DNA from: Ceratodon purpureus
Lineage: Eukaryota; Streptophyta; Bryopsida; Pseudoditrichales; Ditrichaceae
Direction of reading: 5' to 3'
Length of the DNA stretch: 64,000 nt
Assembly: GCA_014871385.1 (NCBI GenBank)
Contig: CM026422.1
Coordinates: forward strand, 18,131,437-18,195,436
How positions within the stretch are numbered: position 1 is the stretch's first letter; every line of letters begins with the position of its first letter. The position numbers and the translations under genes were made by a program. Below the pieces are notes generated by a model that saw nothing but the letters and a program-made list of their open reading frames with translations, was not told where the DNA came from and did no database searches. Of the stretch, positions 19,934-31,903 are shown piece by piece.

Positions 19934-20447
19934 CACATAATCCATTCTTTGTACACTGTTTTCAACTTATATAACCTTGCATTGGAATTTTACTCTATGC
20001 TTGTCATCTATTTCTTCCATGGCACCTTTCTTCTTCATTAACACCCCCTTTGTTTTTTTCTTATTTTTTCATTCCATCTCATATTCTCATTTATCCCCTC
20101 CGCTCCCAAGCTCACCCTCTTTCCCATCCTCATATTCATTCTTTTTTTCTTTTCCCATTCCCTTTTTTTGATTCTGCATTCCATCGTATATTTTCATTTA
20201 TCCTTCCATTGCCGCTTTCCACCCTCTTTATCCAATAGTCCGATTAATATAAAGAAAGTAAAGCCAGTTTCCTAGTGTCAGAGCACTGATTCCCACATTC
20301 CATGGTGCGCCTGTAAAGTCTGCTCGGGGCCTTGCAATAAGTTCCAGGTCATGCCTATTCACTCTCATTCACCACAGAATCCATTCCTTTTACACTCTTT
20401 TCAACTTATACAACCTTGCATTGGAATTTTGCTCTATGCTTGTCATT
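19934..20447. repeat. Duplication copy A' flanked by a 75-bp direct repeat (B, B')
   Basis: Copy A' (20020-20370) matches 18192-18541. It is flanked by two copies of a 75-bp segment containing TTGCATTGGAATTTT: B at 19934-20007 and B' at 20373-20447. The B-A'-B' order looks like insertion of A' with duplication of its surroundings, or unequal exchange. Confidence 0.88.
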
Positions 20448-20574
20448 CCTTTCTTTCATGCTAAGTCTTTTTTTCTACTTCTCTTTTCTTTTTTTCGTAA
20501 ATGTCATAAAACTTATTTCATTGTTTTTTTAATAGTTTTTCTCTTTCACATACACATCATATATTCTCTCATAA

Positions 20575-20905
20575 TGCACAGCACATTCATATCACATACA
20601 CACCACATTCAGATCACATACAAATCACATTCAGATCACATTCAGATCACATAGACATCACATTCAGATCACATTCAGATCACATACACATCACATTCAG
20701 ATCACATACACATGACATTTAGATCACATTCAGATCACATTCAGATCACATTCACATCGCATACACATCACGCACACATCGCATACACATCCCATACACA
20801 TCACCCATACATCCCATATACATCACCTATACATTCCATATATATAATCTATACATTCCATATACATCACCCATACATCCCATATACATCACCCATACAT
20901 CCCAC
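20575..20905. repeat. Minisatellite based on ATTCAGATCACA / CATACACATCAC
   Basis: About thirty short units of 10-11 bp, first CATTCAGATCA then CATACACATCA and CCATACATCCCATATA. Period and composition drift along the array. No coding sense is seen. Confidence 0.93.
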
Positions 20906-21895
20906 ACTAATCAAGGTCGATCAGATAAGCCGGTCAGCAATTCACGAGGTTTATCCCATAATCTTTGATGGCATCGAATTTAACTTGAATATAATCCTGT
21001 ACATATGAGCTAATTAACGTCAATTGGGCAGTGGCTTTGGTGTGTTATACTTCTCGAGAGAAAGCAATGGACGTCGTACCTCGCAAAGGATAATCGCCGG
21101 GGCCATTCCCAAAATGACATAAAAAATTCAAATCGGATGAAAGAAAAATGTAATAAAAGGAAAAAGAAAAATGTAATAAAAGATAAAATCTGCAGTTGCT
21201 CCGCAGTCTTTTTATACGCCAATTTATCCTTTATCTCTCTTACTTGGCTATACTTTATCTTGATAGTAGACTTAAGGACTAAATAAAGAATAGCATTTTA
21301 TTCTTAGAAAATTTCTATGAAATCTAGTAGTCTTCATTATCCTAAACCGTATCCACCCCAAGATAAACTTAATCCATTCACTTCTCCTGAGCTTACTACG
21401 TGGAAAGATGAAAATTCAAAATACTAACACCCGTAGCCTTCAATGATGGCTGTAAATCACATCTAAAGACGGATATAGGTAAGCACGGAAATAGGCACGC
21501 ACGGTCATAGGTGTTATTCAGTTCATACTTTTCAAAAAAAAATTAATGTGAAAACCAATATGCTGTAGTTGTAGACTGTGAGAAACTTCACCAAAAACAT
21601 CAAAATTTCTGCAAAGTTTCCGCTCTCCGCTCACCGCTCGCAGAATAGCATTTCCCATATGAGAGGGGGCATGGCGGTTGGGGACTCTTATCACCTTCAG
21701 CCGAAGGGGAGTCCACAATACCGTTGGACCAAGTTCTGTCCACGCAGATAGACACGAAACGCAGAGTGAAACACTAGGTTCCAGGTCTCGGTCGATGCAG
21801 ACTGAGGCGGTGATGGAGCGGGTCTCGACATGTCTTGTTGGTTTGGGGGATGTCGGTGAAGTCAGCATCCTCCACCTGGTCGATTGTTGCCTGAT
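20906..21895. other. Intergenic; possible downstream exon of the next gene
   Basis: No complete gene is recognised. A minus-strand open stretch at about 21760-21900 begins after an acceptor-like TGCCCAG and could be a downstream exon of the gene starting at 22708, but the joining phase is not settled. The rest is AT-rich. Confidence 0.4.
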
Positions 21896-22708
21896 TCATG
21901 GAAACAAGCTGGGCAGGTTATGACTAATACCCGAATGCAACCAACGCACATGAGATGAAAGGCATTCCGCAGAGATTGCACAAATGCACCAATATGATAA
22001 TGCCATGATAAAGTAAGAATCGAGGTGTCCCCAGAGACTACGCGATGCGGCTAGGGTTTGCAGTTTTAGAGGCGCACACTGACCTGGGATATGCTGTTGA
22101 GCGAGATAAGCACGGACAACCTCGATGCCGGGGCGGGGGTCGTTAGAGTCCCATGACTGGAGGGATGCACCTCCCGGTGGATTACAGGAGTGCTCAGAGT
22201 CCATGGTGCATGAGCTTGTCGAGCCATGCGGGAAGAGGGAAGGCTTGTTCGCCGAGGAGTCTGTGTTGCGCATATTGTTTCGGCCAAGAGTTAGGGCGCC
22301 AGGGTGGGAACTCTCTGAAATCGCCTCCTCTAACACCCGTAACCACTGTGACGTTCTCGCCGAGACCGGAGATGGCTGTGGAGCCCGGTGCATGGGGGCG
22401 CTGGCCTCGCTATCTCTGGCTGCGACCACCTGCGCCTGCGTCGTCGAAGAAGTCAGGTGCCGTCCCGGTTGCGCCATTGGAAAGGCGATGCCGCTGAGGT
22501 CCTCCATTTCCAGACGCTCCAAGGTGCATGCCACGGTCCAGAACCAAGGAGCGCCCAGTTCCATGAGATCTAGAAGCAAGTTCGGGTGAGGCGTTGCAAA
22601 CAACACTCGACGACGCCAATCCTCCACCGCGTGCACCCATGGTCCTAGCTGGTGTCTGTTCAGGGGGTCCGGTCGGCGACGGCCACGGCTCCGTCTTCCT
22701 TCGGCCAT
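21896..22708 (-). CDS. Unrecognised protein, Trp-containing domain shared with the ORF at 19169-19540
   Basis: The ATG at 22708 (GGCCATGG on the complementary strand) opens a 270-codon frame beginning MAEGRRSRGRRRPDP, an Arg-rich nuclear-type start. The domain LGPWVHAVEDWRRR ... PWFWTVACTLE at about residues 20-65 matches the smaller ORF at 19169-19540. The rest is Ser/Pro-rich. A donor-like CCCAGGTCAGTG near 22083 suggests that the true coding exon ends there (about 208 codons) and that the last 60 codons are intron read-through. The sequence is much more GC-rich than the flanking desert. Function is unknown; the coding call rests on the paralogy and the open frame. Confidence 0.5.
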   Translation of the reverse strand: MAEGRRSRGRRRPDPLNRHQLGPWVHAVEDWRRRVLFATPHPNLLLDLMELGAPWFWTVACTLERLEMEDLSGIAFPMAQPGRHLTSSTTQAQVVAARDSEASAPMHRAPQPSPVSARTSQWLRVLEEAISESSHPGALTLGRNNMRNTDSSANKPSLFPHGSTSSCTMDSEHSCNPPGGASLQSWDSNDPRPGIEVVRAYLAQQHIPGQCAPLKLQTLAASRSLWGHLDSYFIMALSYWCICAISAECLSSHVRWLHSGISHNLPSLFP

Positions 22709-24231
22709 GGCTGAGTGTTCAACACTCCGTGCCTTGCGGTCCCTCTACGTGGTGCCGATTTACTGCCTCGTCTCCGCCCTGGATGAGCGCACGGGAAGCA
22801 CGGGACCTGCACACATACCAAAGAGGGTGGAGACCTCAAGAGGGAACTGGAGGGGATTAGTGCCAGGCCAAGGATAAACAAATGGAGCAAAAACAGAGTT
22901 ATTAAACTTGAAAAATGGAAGACGGCACAATGATTGCAAATTACCGTAAGGACACACACAATTAACTTCATATCAAATCATATCAATGGATCATAATTAA
23001 AAAATCTTCAAATTTATTAATGATGTGCCGGCGGTACTGTGCTTCACATTATGGGGGCCTACAAGATCACCCTGCGGATCTACATGACTACCCCCCTGCC
23101 CCCCACCTAGGAGGACGTACCAGGGAGCACCGCGTCGCATCACTCTGCATACCACCTATCTGGTGGGCCGCATGTCACTACTGGATTCTCGAAGACAGAT
23201 GGGAAAAAATCCACCGCTCGATGGTACATTCCCGATCCGGGTACAGTGAGGCCGAATGCTTCTGCGAGAGAAAAAACAAGGATCCGCACGCTCACTACTT
23301 ACTCCGAGCTTGTTACAAACGGCCCCCTTGAAGTCATATAACAAAGGGGCTCGATCGAGGCTACAATTTGGTTGATGGGAACAAGGGCCCGACAGCCAAA
23401 ACAGGGGTACATATTGACTTAAAAAAACATATGTAGACAAGTAACGGGATTGAACACGAAGGCACTGAGTCGAGCAACAGAACAGGGGCCCAGTTGCCTC
23501 ATCTCATGGGGCCGCCTTGTATGTACACCACAACCGGGATGGCTGTGTAGGATAATAGACGAAAAAAAACATCGTAAACCTAGATAGGCACATAAAGAGG
23601 AAAAAAAAGACATGGACCTGGGTAACACATAACTTGGACTGAGGTGAACTGTGGCCTAGGCCCTGAGAGGCGATAAACCTTCTCCTGGGCTATAGGAAAC
23701 CGACACAACCATGAACTCCTAAACATGTTTACGGTAATCTAGAAAACTGAACAGCCTAGAACGGTGGGGGATGGTGGATGGGGGATGGCGAATGGATGGG
23801 ATACCACATAGGATTATGACATACAAGCCAGGACTTAGCGAGATAACGATATGTAGGAGGACAGAGCAGGTTCGAAACATGGAAAAAAACAAAGGACTGA
23901 ACGAAGGAAAATACAAAGGACTCAACGAGGGAAAATACGACATTGACAGGGCAGAGGTCTTCAGTGGAGAGTTCATCATGGTGGTGGGGGTGTGTTCTGC
24001 GCCGCTACCCTCCTAGCTCTCTCTTGATTGGCATCGAATATGGCCCAAGTTTTTTGCCTGCATCATGTAGAGCAACAATTTTAATAAACGCAGGAGGAAA
24101 TGACCAATGAATGTAATCGATAGGGAAAAAGAAATAGGAGCGGTGGACGTCACCTCTAACGGTGCATCCATCTACAAAATCCAGGTGTGTTAAGAAGCCG
24201 CTTCCACTCTGCAAATAAAAAACGAAGACAG
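22709..24231. other. Intergenic, GC-rich, no recognised gene
   Basis: Short overlapping ORFs occur in several frames with no family features. Part of it may be the 3' portion of the piggyBac-type element that follows, but no TTAA-CCC end was found here. Confidence 0.5.
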
Positions 24232-26330
24232 TCAAGTGTTGGCAGATCCATGAAATTGAAGGAAGCAAATACCGGGGCACATGGACCACCCCCGGCAGCC
24301 CTTGCACACCCAGAAGGTGCGCCTCTTGCAGACGCGGCACCGTCTCCGCAAGGTGGACTTGGAGCTGTGGCAAGGTGAGGAGCACCGGGCAAGAGTTGGA
24401 TTCGCAGCGCGGCATATACCTCCGCTGGAAGATGCGCGGCTCGAGAGAGATGAGCCATTGCGTGAAGCCTGCCGTGGTGGGCCTGGCTGAGTTCGAGGAG
24501 AAACACCTCCAGTCGAGGCTGCTGCAGCAATGGGCGGGGAATGTAAGGCATTCTGCGTCTGCGTGCCGGGTAGTGGACCAGCGGACGGCTCAGATGCATA
24601 GGCTCCATTCACTGATTCCTGGGAGAGGAACAAATCCTCCGGCAATAAGTCTGGTGCTTCTTGCACAGGGACAGTGGGAGCTGCTACAACGGCGGGGTCC
24701 TCAATGTTGACAGCGGCACCGGGACGAGTCCTGAGATTACCCCCGCTGTCTGAGACCAAGGGGCATCCCATGAGACCGTGTGCAAGTACCAGCATGAAAC
24801 GTTCGTGGTCCATCGACTTCTCTCCAACACCAGTACAGATATGCTTGTACCTGAGATAGGAGTTCGTGGTGGCAGAGTCTAGTGCGAAGAAGAACAAGCG
24901 GTGCCACCACTTCTTGGTAAAAATTTGTGTTGTATAGGTTGCCCGTAGTTGGTCCTGCGTGTCTACTCCTCGCATCATTGCGGAATACATCTTCTGTATG
25001 GGGCTTGTCGGAATCTCTGTCTTCCCGCCACTGTGGTGCCGGGTTGCTGTCACTCCCTCCTTGACCATCGGGTTTGCAGCTGTGCTGAGGAAGCTCACCC
25101 CTTTTGTGTCCTGCTAGTGGACTGCCGTCATGGTGCGCTCCCGGTGCATCCTGATTTCCAGCCACCCTTTGGGGGTTTTCTCTAGGACGTGCACGCTGCT
25201 CGGAAATCCCACCCTTCCTTGCCTTGCGGTCCCCACCGCATAGAAGCCTCTCCTGAGCAAGTCTTCGAACAGCATGGGACTCGTAAAGTAATTGTCCATC
25301 ACGACAGTGTACCATCGCCCTTCCCACCCATTCGTCAGTCGTGTTACCACCCCTGCACCAGCACCGCAGGCATGCTGAGGAAGCCCCGCAATGGCTTCAT
25401 TTGCAGCCCCCACATACACCTCCAGGTTGAGAACGTACTTCGTTACAGAGCAGCAAAGGCACCACACCTTGATTCCGTTTGTGATTGGTTTCAATGGAAG
25501 GTATTGCTTGAAAGAGCAATACCTTCTATTGTACGGCATCATGGACTCATCCACGCAGAGATAGGGAGACGCATTTCATAGAGCTTGGAAGTTCTGGACG
25601 AGAGCATCAAGCAACCAACGGACCTGTGCAATGGGGTCGTATCTGGGGTCCCTCTTGTCGTATTTCAAAGAGTCCTTGCTGGCTATGTGCAAACATTGGA
25701 GGATGTACAAGAACCTCTTCCACCGCATTGTGGAGGCCACAGGTTCGCAGTGGAGGGTGTCGCTCTGTACAGCCCAGAAGTCCCGCACCCTTGGCTGGTT
25801 TTGTACTGCCATGAGAATGCAAATTCCCACAAACTGCCGATGCTCCTTCAAGGTAATTTTTGCTTCAACCTCTCGGCCTCCCTTCCGCTCCCCAGTAAGG
25901 GGGTCCACCCACTCTGCATACGCATTTGATTCCTTCACGATTTTCCGTTGTATGGTGTCGCTCCAGATATCGAGGAAGCATGTAACAGGGTCCAAGGGTT
26001 GCGGGTACGGTATTGTAGACCCTGCCGGTGGCCCTGCAAATTCCTCCCGGGGCAGTAGTCTCCATGACTTGGCGTGCGAGTTCTGGTCGGAGAACCGCGC
26101 CTCCAAGGCCTGCTCGTCCTCTCTCTCTGGACCATAGCAGTACCTCCCAAGGCCAGCCAACAAAGCCTCCGTCCCTTCACCGCCGCTGCCACCTGAATCC
26201 CCATCCGAGAAGAGATATCCCCCCCCTCTAGGTGGTCCACTCCCGTCCCCTCCAAGCCCCCCCCCCCCCCCCCCCCCCAGTCGCCTCCCTCCAACTGTGG
26301 CAGCCACTCTGGATTCGATTCTTCAGCCAT
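24232..26330 (-). pseudogene. piggyBac-type transposase, nearly full length, two in-frame stops
   Basis: A DDE_Tnp_1_7 transposase (piggyBac superfamily, TTAA-targeting) lies in one frame from about 26250 down to 24232. The helical N-terminal part (CFLDIWSDTIQRKIV, RWKRFLYILQCLHI) precedes the core. Catalytic aspartates are in VDESMMPYNRR (about 25550), VVMDNYFTSP (about 25280) and RGVDTQDQ (about 24975). The Cys-rich finger (CRVCKRRTFWVCKGC) is at 24300-24250. Two stops interrupt the otherwise continuous frame: TGA at 25576-25578 just before the first Asp motif, and TAG at 25114-25116, where related proteins usually carry Trp before QDTK. Both fit C-to-T changes on one strand or the other. 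The ATG at 26330 (MAEESNPEWLPQ) is offset by a slip in the 18-base C-run near 26258-26277. All catalytic residues remain, so inactivation looks recent. Confidence 0.9.
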
Positions 26331-26355
26331 GGCCGTAGCTGCGCTTACACTCCCT

Positions 26356-28915
26356 CTACGACGCTACGTGGTCTGGGCTCAGCAGCAGCAGGCAATGCAT
26401 CCCCCACGGCCTCAACATGGTTCGTTGATAGAGCCAGCATATCCGCCATCGTGCATGGCGTTGGCACTGCTTTTCAAAAAAGTCCTTCGAAGCCGGCCCT
26501 GTCTTCTGCTGTACGTGGCTCAGGCACCCATGCCTGGCAGTCCTTGCAAGGTATCTTCTGCACCCCGAAGTACTCGCCAAAATCCACTTCGAAGAATTCC
26601 CCTCCCATGTCATCCGATCCCATACCCAGGACACATCCAAATACCCGTTGACATGGATTGTGAATAACTCCCCCCCCCCCCCTCCCCCCAAATCATGTCT
26701 ACGACATTGACAGAAACTTTTCGAGGATGGTTACCTTCCAGAGACATTTCCGTGAGATCATCCTGTATATGCCTGTCGGGTGACGGTTCGGCGATGCTTG
26801 CTCCCGGGTCCAGGAAGTCCCTTGGTCGGAGGTCCTCCTCCAGCTGGCCGCGGCGTGGCTGAACCTGCAGAACCTCCTCTGACTGCCCCTCCCGTGGACG
26901 AGTCGCGGCTGTGCTAAGCAGTTGCTCCCCCCTTGCACCGAACCCCCCTGACGGTCCCCAGTCCGCAGCCCCATCTGCACAAGAACAACAATCCAACCCG
27001 TAACTCGCACTAGCAATGAATAAGATAGTAGAAAGTTCAGCGTCATAGTTTATGACATCAAAGCAGCACCACCACTATTGGAACCCACCCTTCACCGCAA
27101 TGAACCACATCACAATATAAAAAATAAAAGAAATTAACTTCCGAGGGCACGAATTGAAAAAACAGTACCTTGTATTCCACCACCCAATGGATTGTTCCCG
27201 CTTCCGTGTGGGCGACCTCCAGATCCTCCCCTCATGTCGAAGAGGCACCTCCGCAGTGGCATGGAGGGGCCCTCTCCTCTCCACCCCGGCCCTTTCCCCG
27301 AGTCTGGGGGGGGGGGGGAGTAAGGTTTGTAATCAAGGTGCAACTCCTCTTGTTCTTCGTTGTTCACTTCCGCAAGAGCCTCTTGGACAGGGGGTTCTGA
27401 TACAACATTTTTCCATGTGTGCACATGTGGTCCCCGATCTCACCTTGCAGATTTTTCTCGATAAAATCGCATGTGATCTTGTCGATCATGGCCGTTACCT
27501 CTCCCACGAAGGACGCCGAACCCGTGACATCGTCACTCGCACCCGCACCCGTATCCTTTTTTTCTTTTTGCTCATACTTTCTTACAAGTTTTCCTGTCCT
27601 TTTACTAATCTTCACTGTCACTTTGCTCACCGGGGCTTCGCCTTTCGCTCCATGGACATGAGCCTCCATGCGCTGACTATCTTGGATTGCCGGGGCGTCG
27701 TTGACATAGCGGGACATCTCCTCGACGTCCTCGCGCACAGCAGCCGCTGAATCCGGCGCGACATTCACCTCTTCCACATGTCCCACTCGATTGTCGATAT
27801 CCTTGTCCCGCATTTTTTTCTGCCCCTCCTCCTCTCTAACTTACTCCAGCTTCACTTGAATGGAGGTTTTGTAACCCCCCCCCCCCATCCTCCGGGTTAT
27901 GTCTTGTCAGAGCCGGCTGTGACATCCCTCGAGCATGACTGCACCCCTGGCCCTGGCATTCCTGACTCCCGCTGCACATTATTCCCCCTTCGCTGATGTT
28001 GAAGGTCCCAGCCGTTGCGTGATCCCCCTCACCCTCCGCAGCATCCCTCTTCGAACGCGGATGCTTCCCACACATGCAGTCAGACATCCCCTCTCCGCTC
28101 CTACAAGTCGGGGTAGACAACCGTTCTAATGATTGTGTTAACTTCATCTGAGAAGCCATGGGGATCACCCTCTTCCAATCTCCTGCGCCAGCCCAACAAC
28201 CTCGCCGAATGCCTGCGGAACAAATATCGTAACTGCCGCGGTTCCAATTCTGCGGGGGTCGTGAAACCTTTGAATCCTGAGGGCAATGGCAACTCCACCA
28301 AATAACTCCTCCGCAGTAGCGCAGCAAGTACCTCCAATTTATCCAAACCCGCGCCTTGCCTCTGTCCCCACTCCAATATGATTCGCTCAGTGTCTGGAAA
28401 TGGATGGGCAGTTGATGGCGGTGGCAGCCACTGCATGGCATTGCTCCTCCGCTTGAGACACTTGCGTGCACCCCTTCCCGAATTGATTGCTCCGCCCTCC
28501 ATTGCATACCTGCGCTTCGTAATTACCGATTCAACAGACTCCCCTACCCTAAACGCACAATTTACCCCCAGACTACCTGCCCTCAATATCTGGCACCGCC
28601 CCCCACATTTACAATCCAAGAAGCATGCAAAGAAAAACAAGTAGCGCACGCAACATACCTCGACTCTGTGGTTGCTCTGGATCTTGTCTTGGTCGATGAA
28701 GCGGGCTCCATGATAAATTGCGAGGCGGCTGCAGCAACCCCTAAGACTCCCCCCTCTGTCGCATTCCCCTCCATCACGATTGCCAACACTATAATCTCTG
28801 GCCAATCTCCAAGATGCCACGACCGATGCTCATAATCTCGAGAAGTTTCGTGCTTCATTCGGTCCACTCTAGACTCCGAAACCCAATGAATCTCTGCAAA
28901 TTCTGACAGCAACAA
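26356..28915 (-). pseudogene. Remains of an upstream gene or 5' exons of the piggyBac-type element
   Basis: Protein-like stretches on the same strand as the transposase lie in three frames: about 28500-28130 (EWGQRQGAGLDKLEVLAALL, then RYLFRRHSARLLGWRRRLEE), 27813-27364 (VTVKISKRTGKLVRKYEQ, FVGEVTAMIDKITCDF), 27400-27330 (acidic, EVNNEEQEELHLDYKPY) and 26690-26360 (FGVQKIPCKDCQAW). They could be exons of one accessory gene or a 5' extension of the transposase gene. Splice sites cannot be fixed and some frames may be broken. Long C-runs near 26670, 27310 and 27880 are slippage-prone. Function is not recognised. Confidence 0.4.
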
Positions 28916-29411
28916 AACTCACACGCAACGGCAAATAAATGCGTCCTCCCTCGGTCGATGCAAAGCCCTGAACCCCTAAGACTCCCTCTAAACCCCATAG
29001 CCACCCATCCAACGTCGTGACGGTAGAAGGGTTTTCCGTGTGCAAATGAAGAAGGTAACGCAGGTGGGGATTTGGGGTAACCCTCCCGGTCCACCCGGCC
29101 TCCTCAACGGGCGGTTATTGAGAACTTCAGTTCGCAATGCATGCGAACCCTCGACGCCCCCCAGCTGGGAACTTGCCCCCACGAACTTGACGTGAATGTG
29201 AGTGTTCAGCACCCTATGTACGTAGAGAAGGCATCTTTCCCCCTCTCAACGGGATTTTTTTTCTACGGTCCAACCGTATTACATGGTATTTGTCCCCCTT
29301 CCCATGGTCCGAATCGAAATTTTTTGGCCCAGCGTGTAGCATGCAACGGAGCCCCAATCCGTCCCGATTTACCGAAATCACTCCGAGGTACCCAGCGATC
29401 AGCATTTCGAA

Positions 29412-29462
29412 TTTAGATGCCCCATCGACCAGTTTCTGGTCGCTTGGGCATTAAAGGGTTAA
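29412..29462. mobile_element. Putative right terminus of the piggyBac-type element (TTAA end)
   Basis: Read inward on the minus strand: TTAACCCTTTAATGCC, followed by an internal palindrome GACCAGAAACTGGTC. The end of the non-autonomous element at 50567 has the same layout (TTAACCCCTAAACGCC, then GACCAAAAACTGGTC). This links the GC-rich transposase remnant to the AT-rich elements downstream. The opposite end was not found. Confidence 0.6.
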
Positions 29463-30011
29463 GGACAAAAGGCAAGGGAAGAGGCCCTCCTTGGAAGCCA
29501 AGCATCATAGGCAATTGGGCTTAGCAGCCCTGGAGCTGCTCCATATGTGCATCAATGTGTATAAAATGAAGCAGAGCGTGGGCTGCTATGGGCTATGGCC
29601 TAATTTGGGCACCCACACACATGCTTGGGGATCCAGTAGAGCCTTTCATATGAAAAATTAAAGCCTTATGAGGTATTAGAGATCTCAACACTGGGATTAA
29701 AAGTCGTGCCACTACGTCCAGCCTGTTTTCATGGCAAAAAGGTTCTTATGATCTTTGTGGTTAATGATGATTTGGATGATTGGTTCATAAGTGATAGAGT
29801 GAATCAAGATCATGAAGACTCGGAGCCATACTTCTTCATGTTTTACAAATGGGAAATATGAGTTTTTCAAGGTCTGAATCCTCTTAGAAAGAGAAGTAGA
29901 AATCATGTTGGAGAAAAGTGATTTCATATTTGAAATCTTTTTTTACAATTTTCCAAAGTGGGATGTTTATCAAACCCTTGAGCGGTTATATAAGCCATCT
30001 TAAATGGTTGC
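29463..30011. other. Intergenic, no recognised gene
   Basis: AT-rich DNA at the start of the gene desert. Nothing is supported beyond short chance ORFs. Confidence 0.6.
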
Positions 30012-30413
30012 TAAGGTAGGAGGCTCGAAAATGGACCATCTAAGCAGATTTTGCCCTCTGTGAAGAAATTTGTCAATGGGAATTTCAGAACATATTTTTG
30101 GTTGGAAGATAATCTGAGAACAGTTGAGTGGCAATTTTAATCGAAATTTTGTGAGTCTCCCTGAATTAGATTTTTTTTTTTGAAGGCATCAGCGTAGAGT
30201 GTGCTATTTGAGCTAATAGGTCTTTCAAAAACTGTTCACTTGCAATCCTAAATAAAAATGGGGAAAACAAAGAGAATGATTGGCTCATTTCCTTTTTTCC
30301 TTGGTTCATTCACTAACTGTATCCGTTCAATTTCAGAACCAACTCATATCCATTTCACAGCCATCTAGTGGGCGGTTCTAAATGGCCGAACTGTTCTCGA
30401 GCCTTCTACCTTA
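30012..30413. mobile_element. MITE, TIR TAAGGTAGRAGGCTCG, 402 bp
   Basis: The ends read TAAGGTAGGAGGCTCGAAAA and, inverted, TAAGGTAGAAGGCTCGAGAA. The TA at each tip may be the target duplication, as for Tc1/mariner-related MITEs. There is no ORF. Two further pairs of similar ends (46392-46816, 51957-52244) and the hairpin at 31282 share the TAAGGTRGAGG tip. Confidence 0.75.
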
Positions 30414-31281
30414 ATGCTTATCTTAAAGAGACTACCGTATAGGCTCGTTCACCATTTTACCTATAATAGAGGGATACAAGAAGCCAATTGGTTGGAATGA
30501 TTCCTCAAAAACTTCGTATGGTTGGTATTGTTTCGGTTTATACCCTTGTCCATTTCTATGGACATCTAGTGCACCACTAGAGGGCATTTAAGAGATTACG
30601 GTATTTCTACTGTAGTGATTAATCCCACATGGCCCACTAGAATTACCACCCGTTTAAATTTTTTATCAAAGTTATTGAATTAAAACCTCAAAATATGGCA
30701 GCATGAGGATCCAGGGATCAACGGTTTAGGCATGCCACGGGGAGATTCGGAATACTCCATTGTGGGGCTCCAGATTTCTATTTGAAGCCCAGAAATGACT
30801 GTATGTTCACCTCCCACTTCTTCTTTTTTTTCTTTTTTTTAAACAACAAAACATGATTTCATTGCAAGGTAAACCGAAATCACCTCCCACTTCTCAAATT
30901 TGGTGGTGGTTATAGACAAAATTGCTCAAGTTCTGCATCTTCCAAAGCAGGCTGAGCTGAAATTTAGGCCAGTTCTACTAAACACCAAGTATTGTTGTAC
31001 TCTGAGCTGATCTTTAGTTTCCCTTTTGGGAGAGAATAGACCCACTTCCATTGATCATGTGGCATTCTGCACTTACATTCCTTTACATGCTCACACTCTT
31101 TGCCATGATGGCATTGCTGATAATCCCCCCTGGAACTACCCAAATTAGGCAACTGTGGGCTTGACCAACTTGAGACTCTTGAACCTGCAAGTTATAGTCA
31201 TTTTAATATTTGTCAAGAGATATCAATCATCAATAACATCTCCATATGTTTACCAGTGCACATGGACAACCCATGTATTGA
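30414..31281. other. Intergenic, no recognised gene
   Basis: AT-rich, no supported gene. A segment near 30840-30880 (TTTCATTGCAAGG) resembles one near 34865-34885 and may be a small repeat remnant. Confidence 0.5.
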
Positions 31282-31406
31282 TAAGGTAGAGGGCCCTGGA
31301 ACTGTCCCCTGTTTCCAAAACCGATCAGGCTGAAATGTACAAATTAGGTACATTTCAGCCTAATCGGTTTTGGAAACAGGGGACGGTTCCAGGGCCCTCT
31401 ACCTTA
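31282..31406. mobile_element. Near-perfect hairpin, about 58-bp arms, TAAGGTAGAGGGCCC tips
   Basis: Left arm TAAGGTAGAGGGCCCTGGAA continues to TGAAATGTAC. After a 7-base loop the right arm is its near-exact reverse complement and ends CTACCTTA. Only about two mismatches are visible. Tips match the TAAGGT MITEs, so this is best read as a snap-back derivative. A transcript would fold into a long hairpin able to feed small-RNA production (inference). Confidence 0.85.
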
Positions 31407-31903
31407 GCAGTCACTCGAGTTGCCATTCACAAACACAGAGTTTCTCAATGATGTAAGGTAGCAGCACCTATTTTTGTACATTTAAGGAATTCACTACACT
31501 TGTAAAGGTGGAATGAGTGGCTTACTATTTTTTAGTGATTCACAATAAAAAAAAAGACGAAGTTTCCCGGGCCATTTTTAGGATATTTATAAGCACTTAC
31601 AATAATAACTACAAATTTTAGAAGTGACCAATATAGGTTAACCTATAGCCGGACACCCTGATGCATGTACGCATGGGGTACATTATAAGTAATTATAGGG
31701 TGATCAAATCTCCAGTGGAGCAAGAATTTGAGGTGTTTGCCTTTGGAGTGGGGGGGGGGGGGGGTCCGAATATAGGTGCTTACACCATAGTGCCTATAAG
31801 TTTACAAACAATATATCTTACTCTTCCAGACATGTTAGTTATTCATTTTCATCATGAAACATATGTTCATGTTTCTCATTGAAAAGCAACAATGCATTTA
31901 GGC
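31407..31903. other. Intergenic; possible degraded TAAGGT element
   Basis: A weak pair of inverted ends (TAAGGTAGCAGCACCTA near 31456 and TAGGTGCTTACACC near 31776) may mark an old member of the TAAGGT MITE group. A G-run of 13 lies at about 31751. There is no gene. Confidence 0.35.

Noticed and set aside
22125-22860. Plus-strand ORFs opposite the gene at 21896-22708
   Set aside because: They are antisense shadows; the minus frame has the paralogous domain.
24187-26667. Plus-strand ORFs across the piggyBac-type gene
   Set aside because: GC-rich antisense shadows of the transposase frame.
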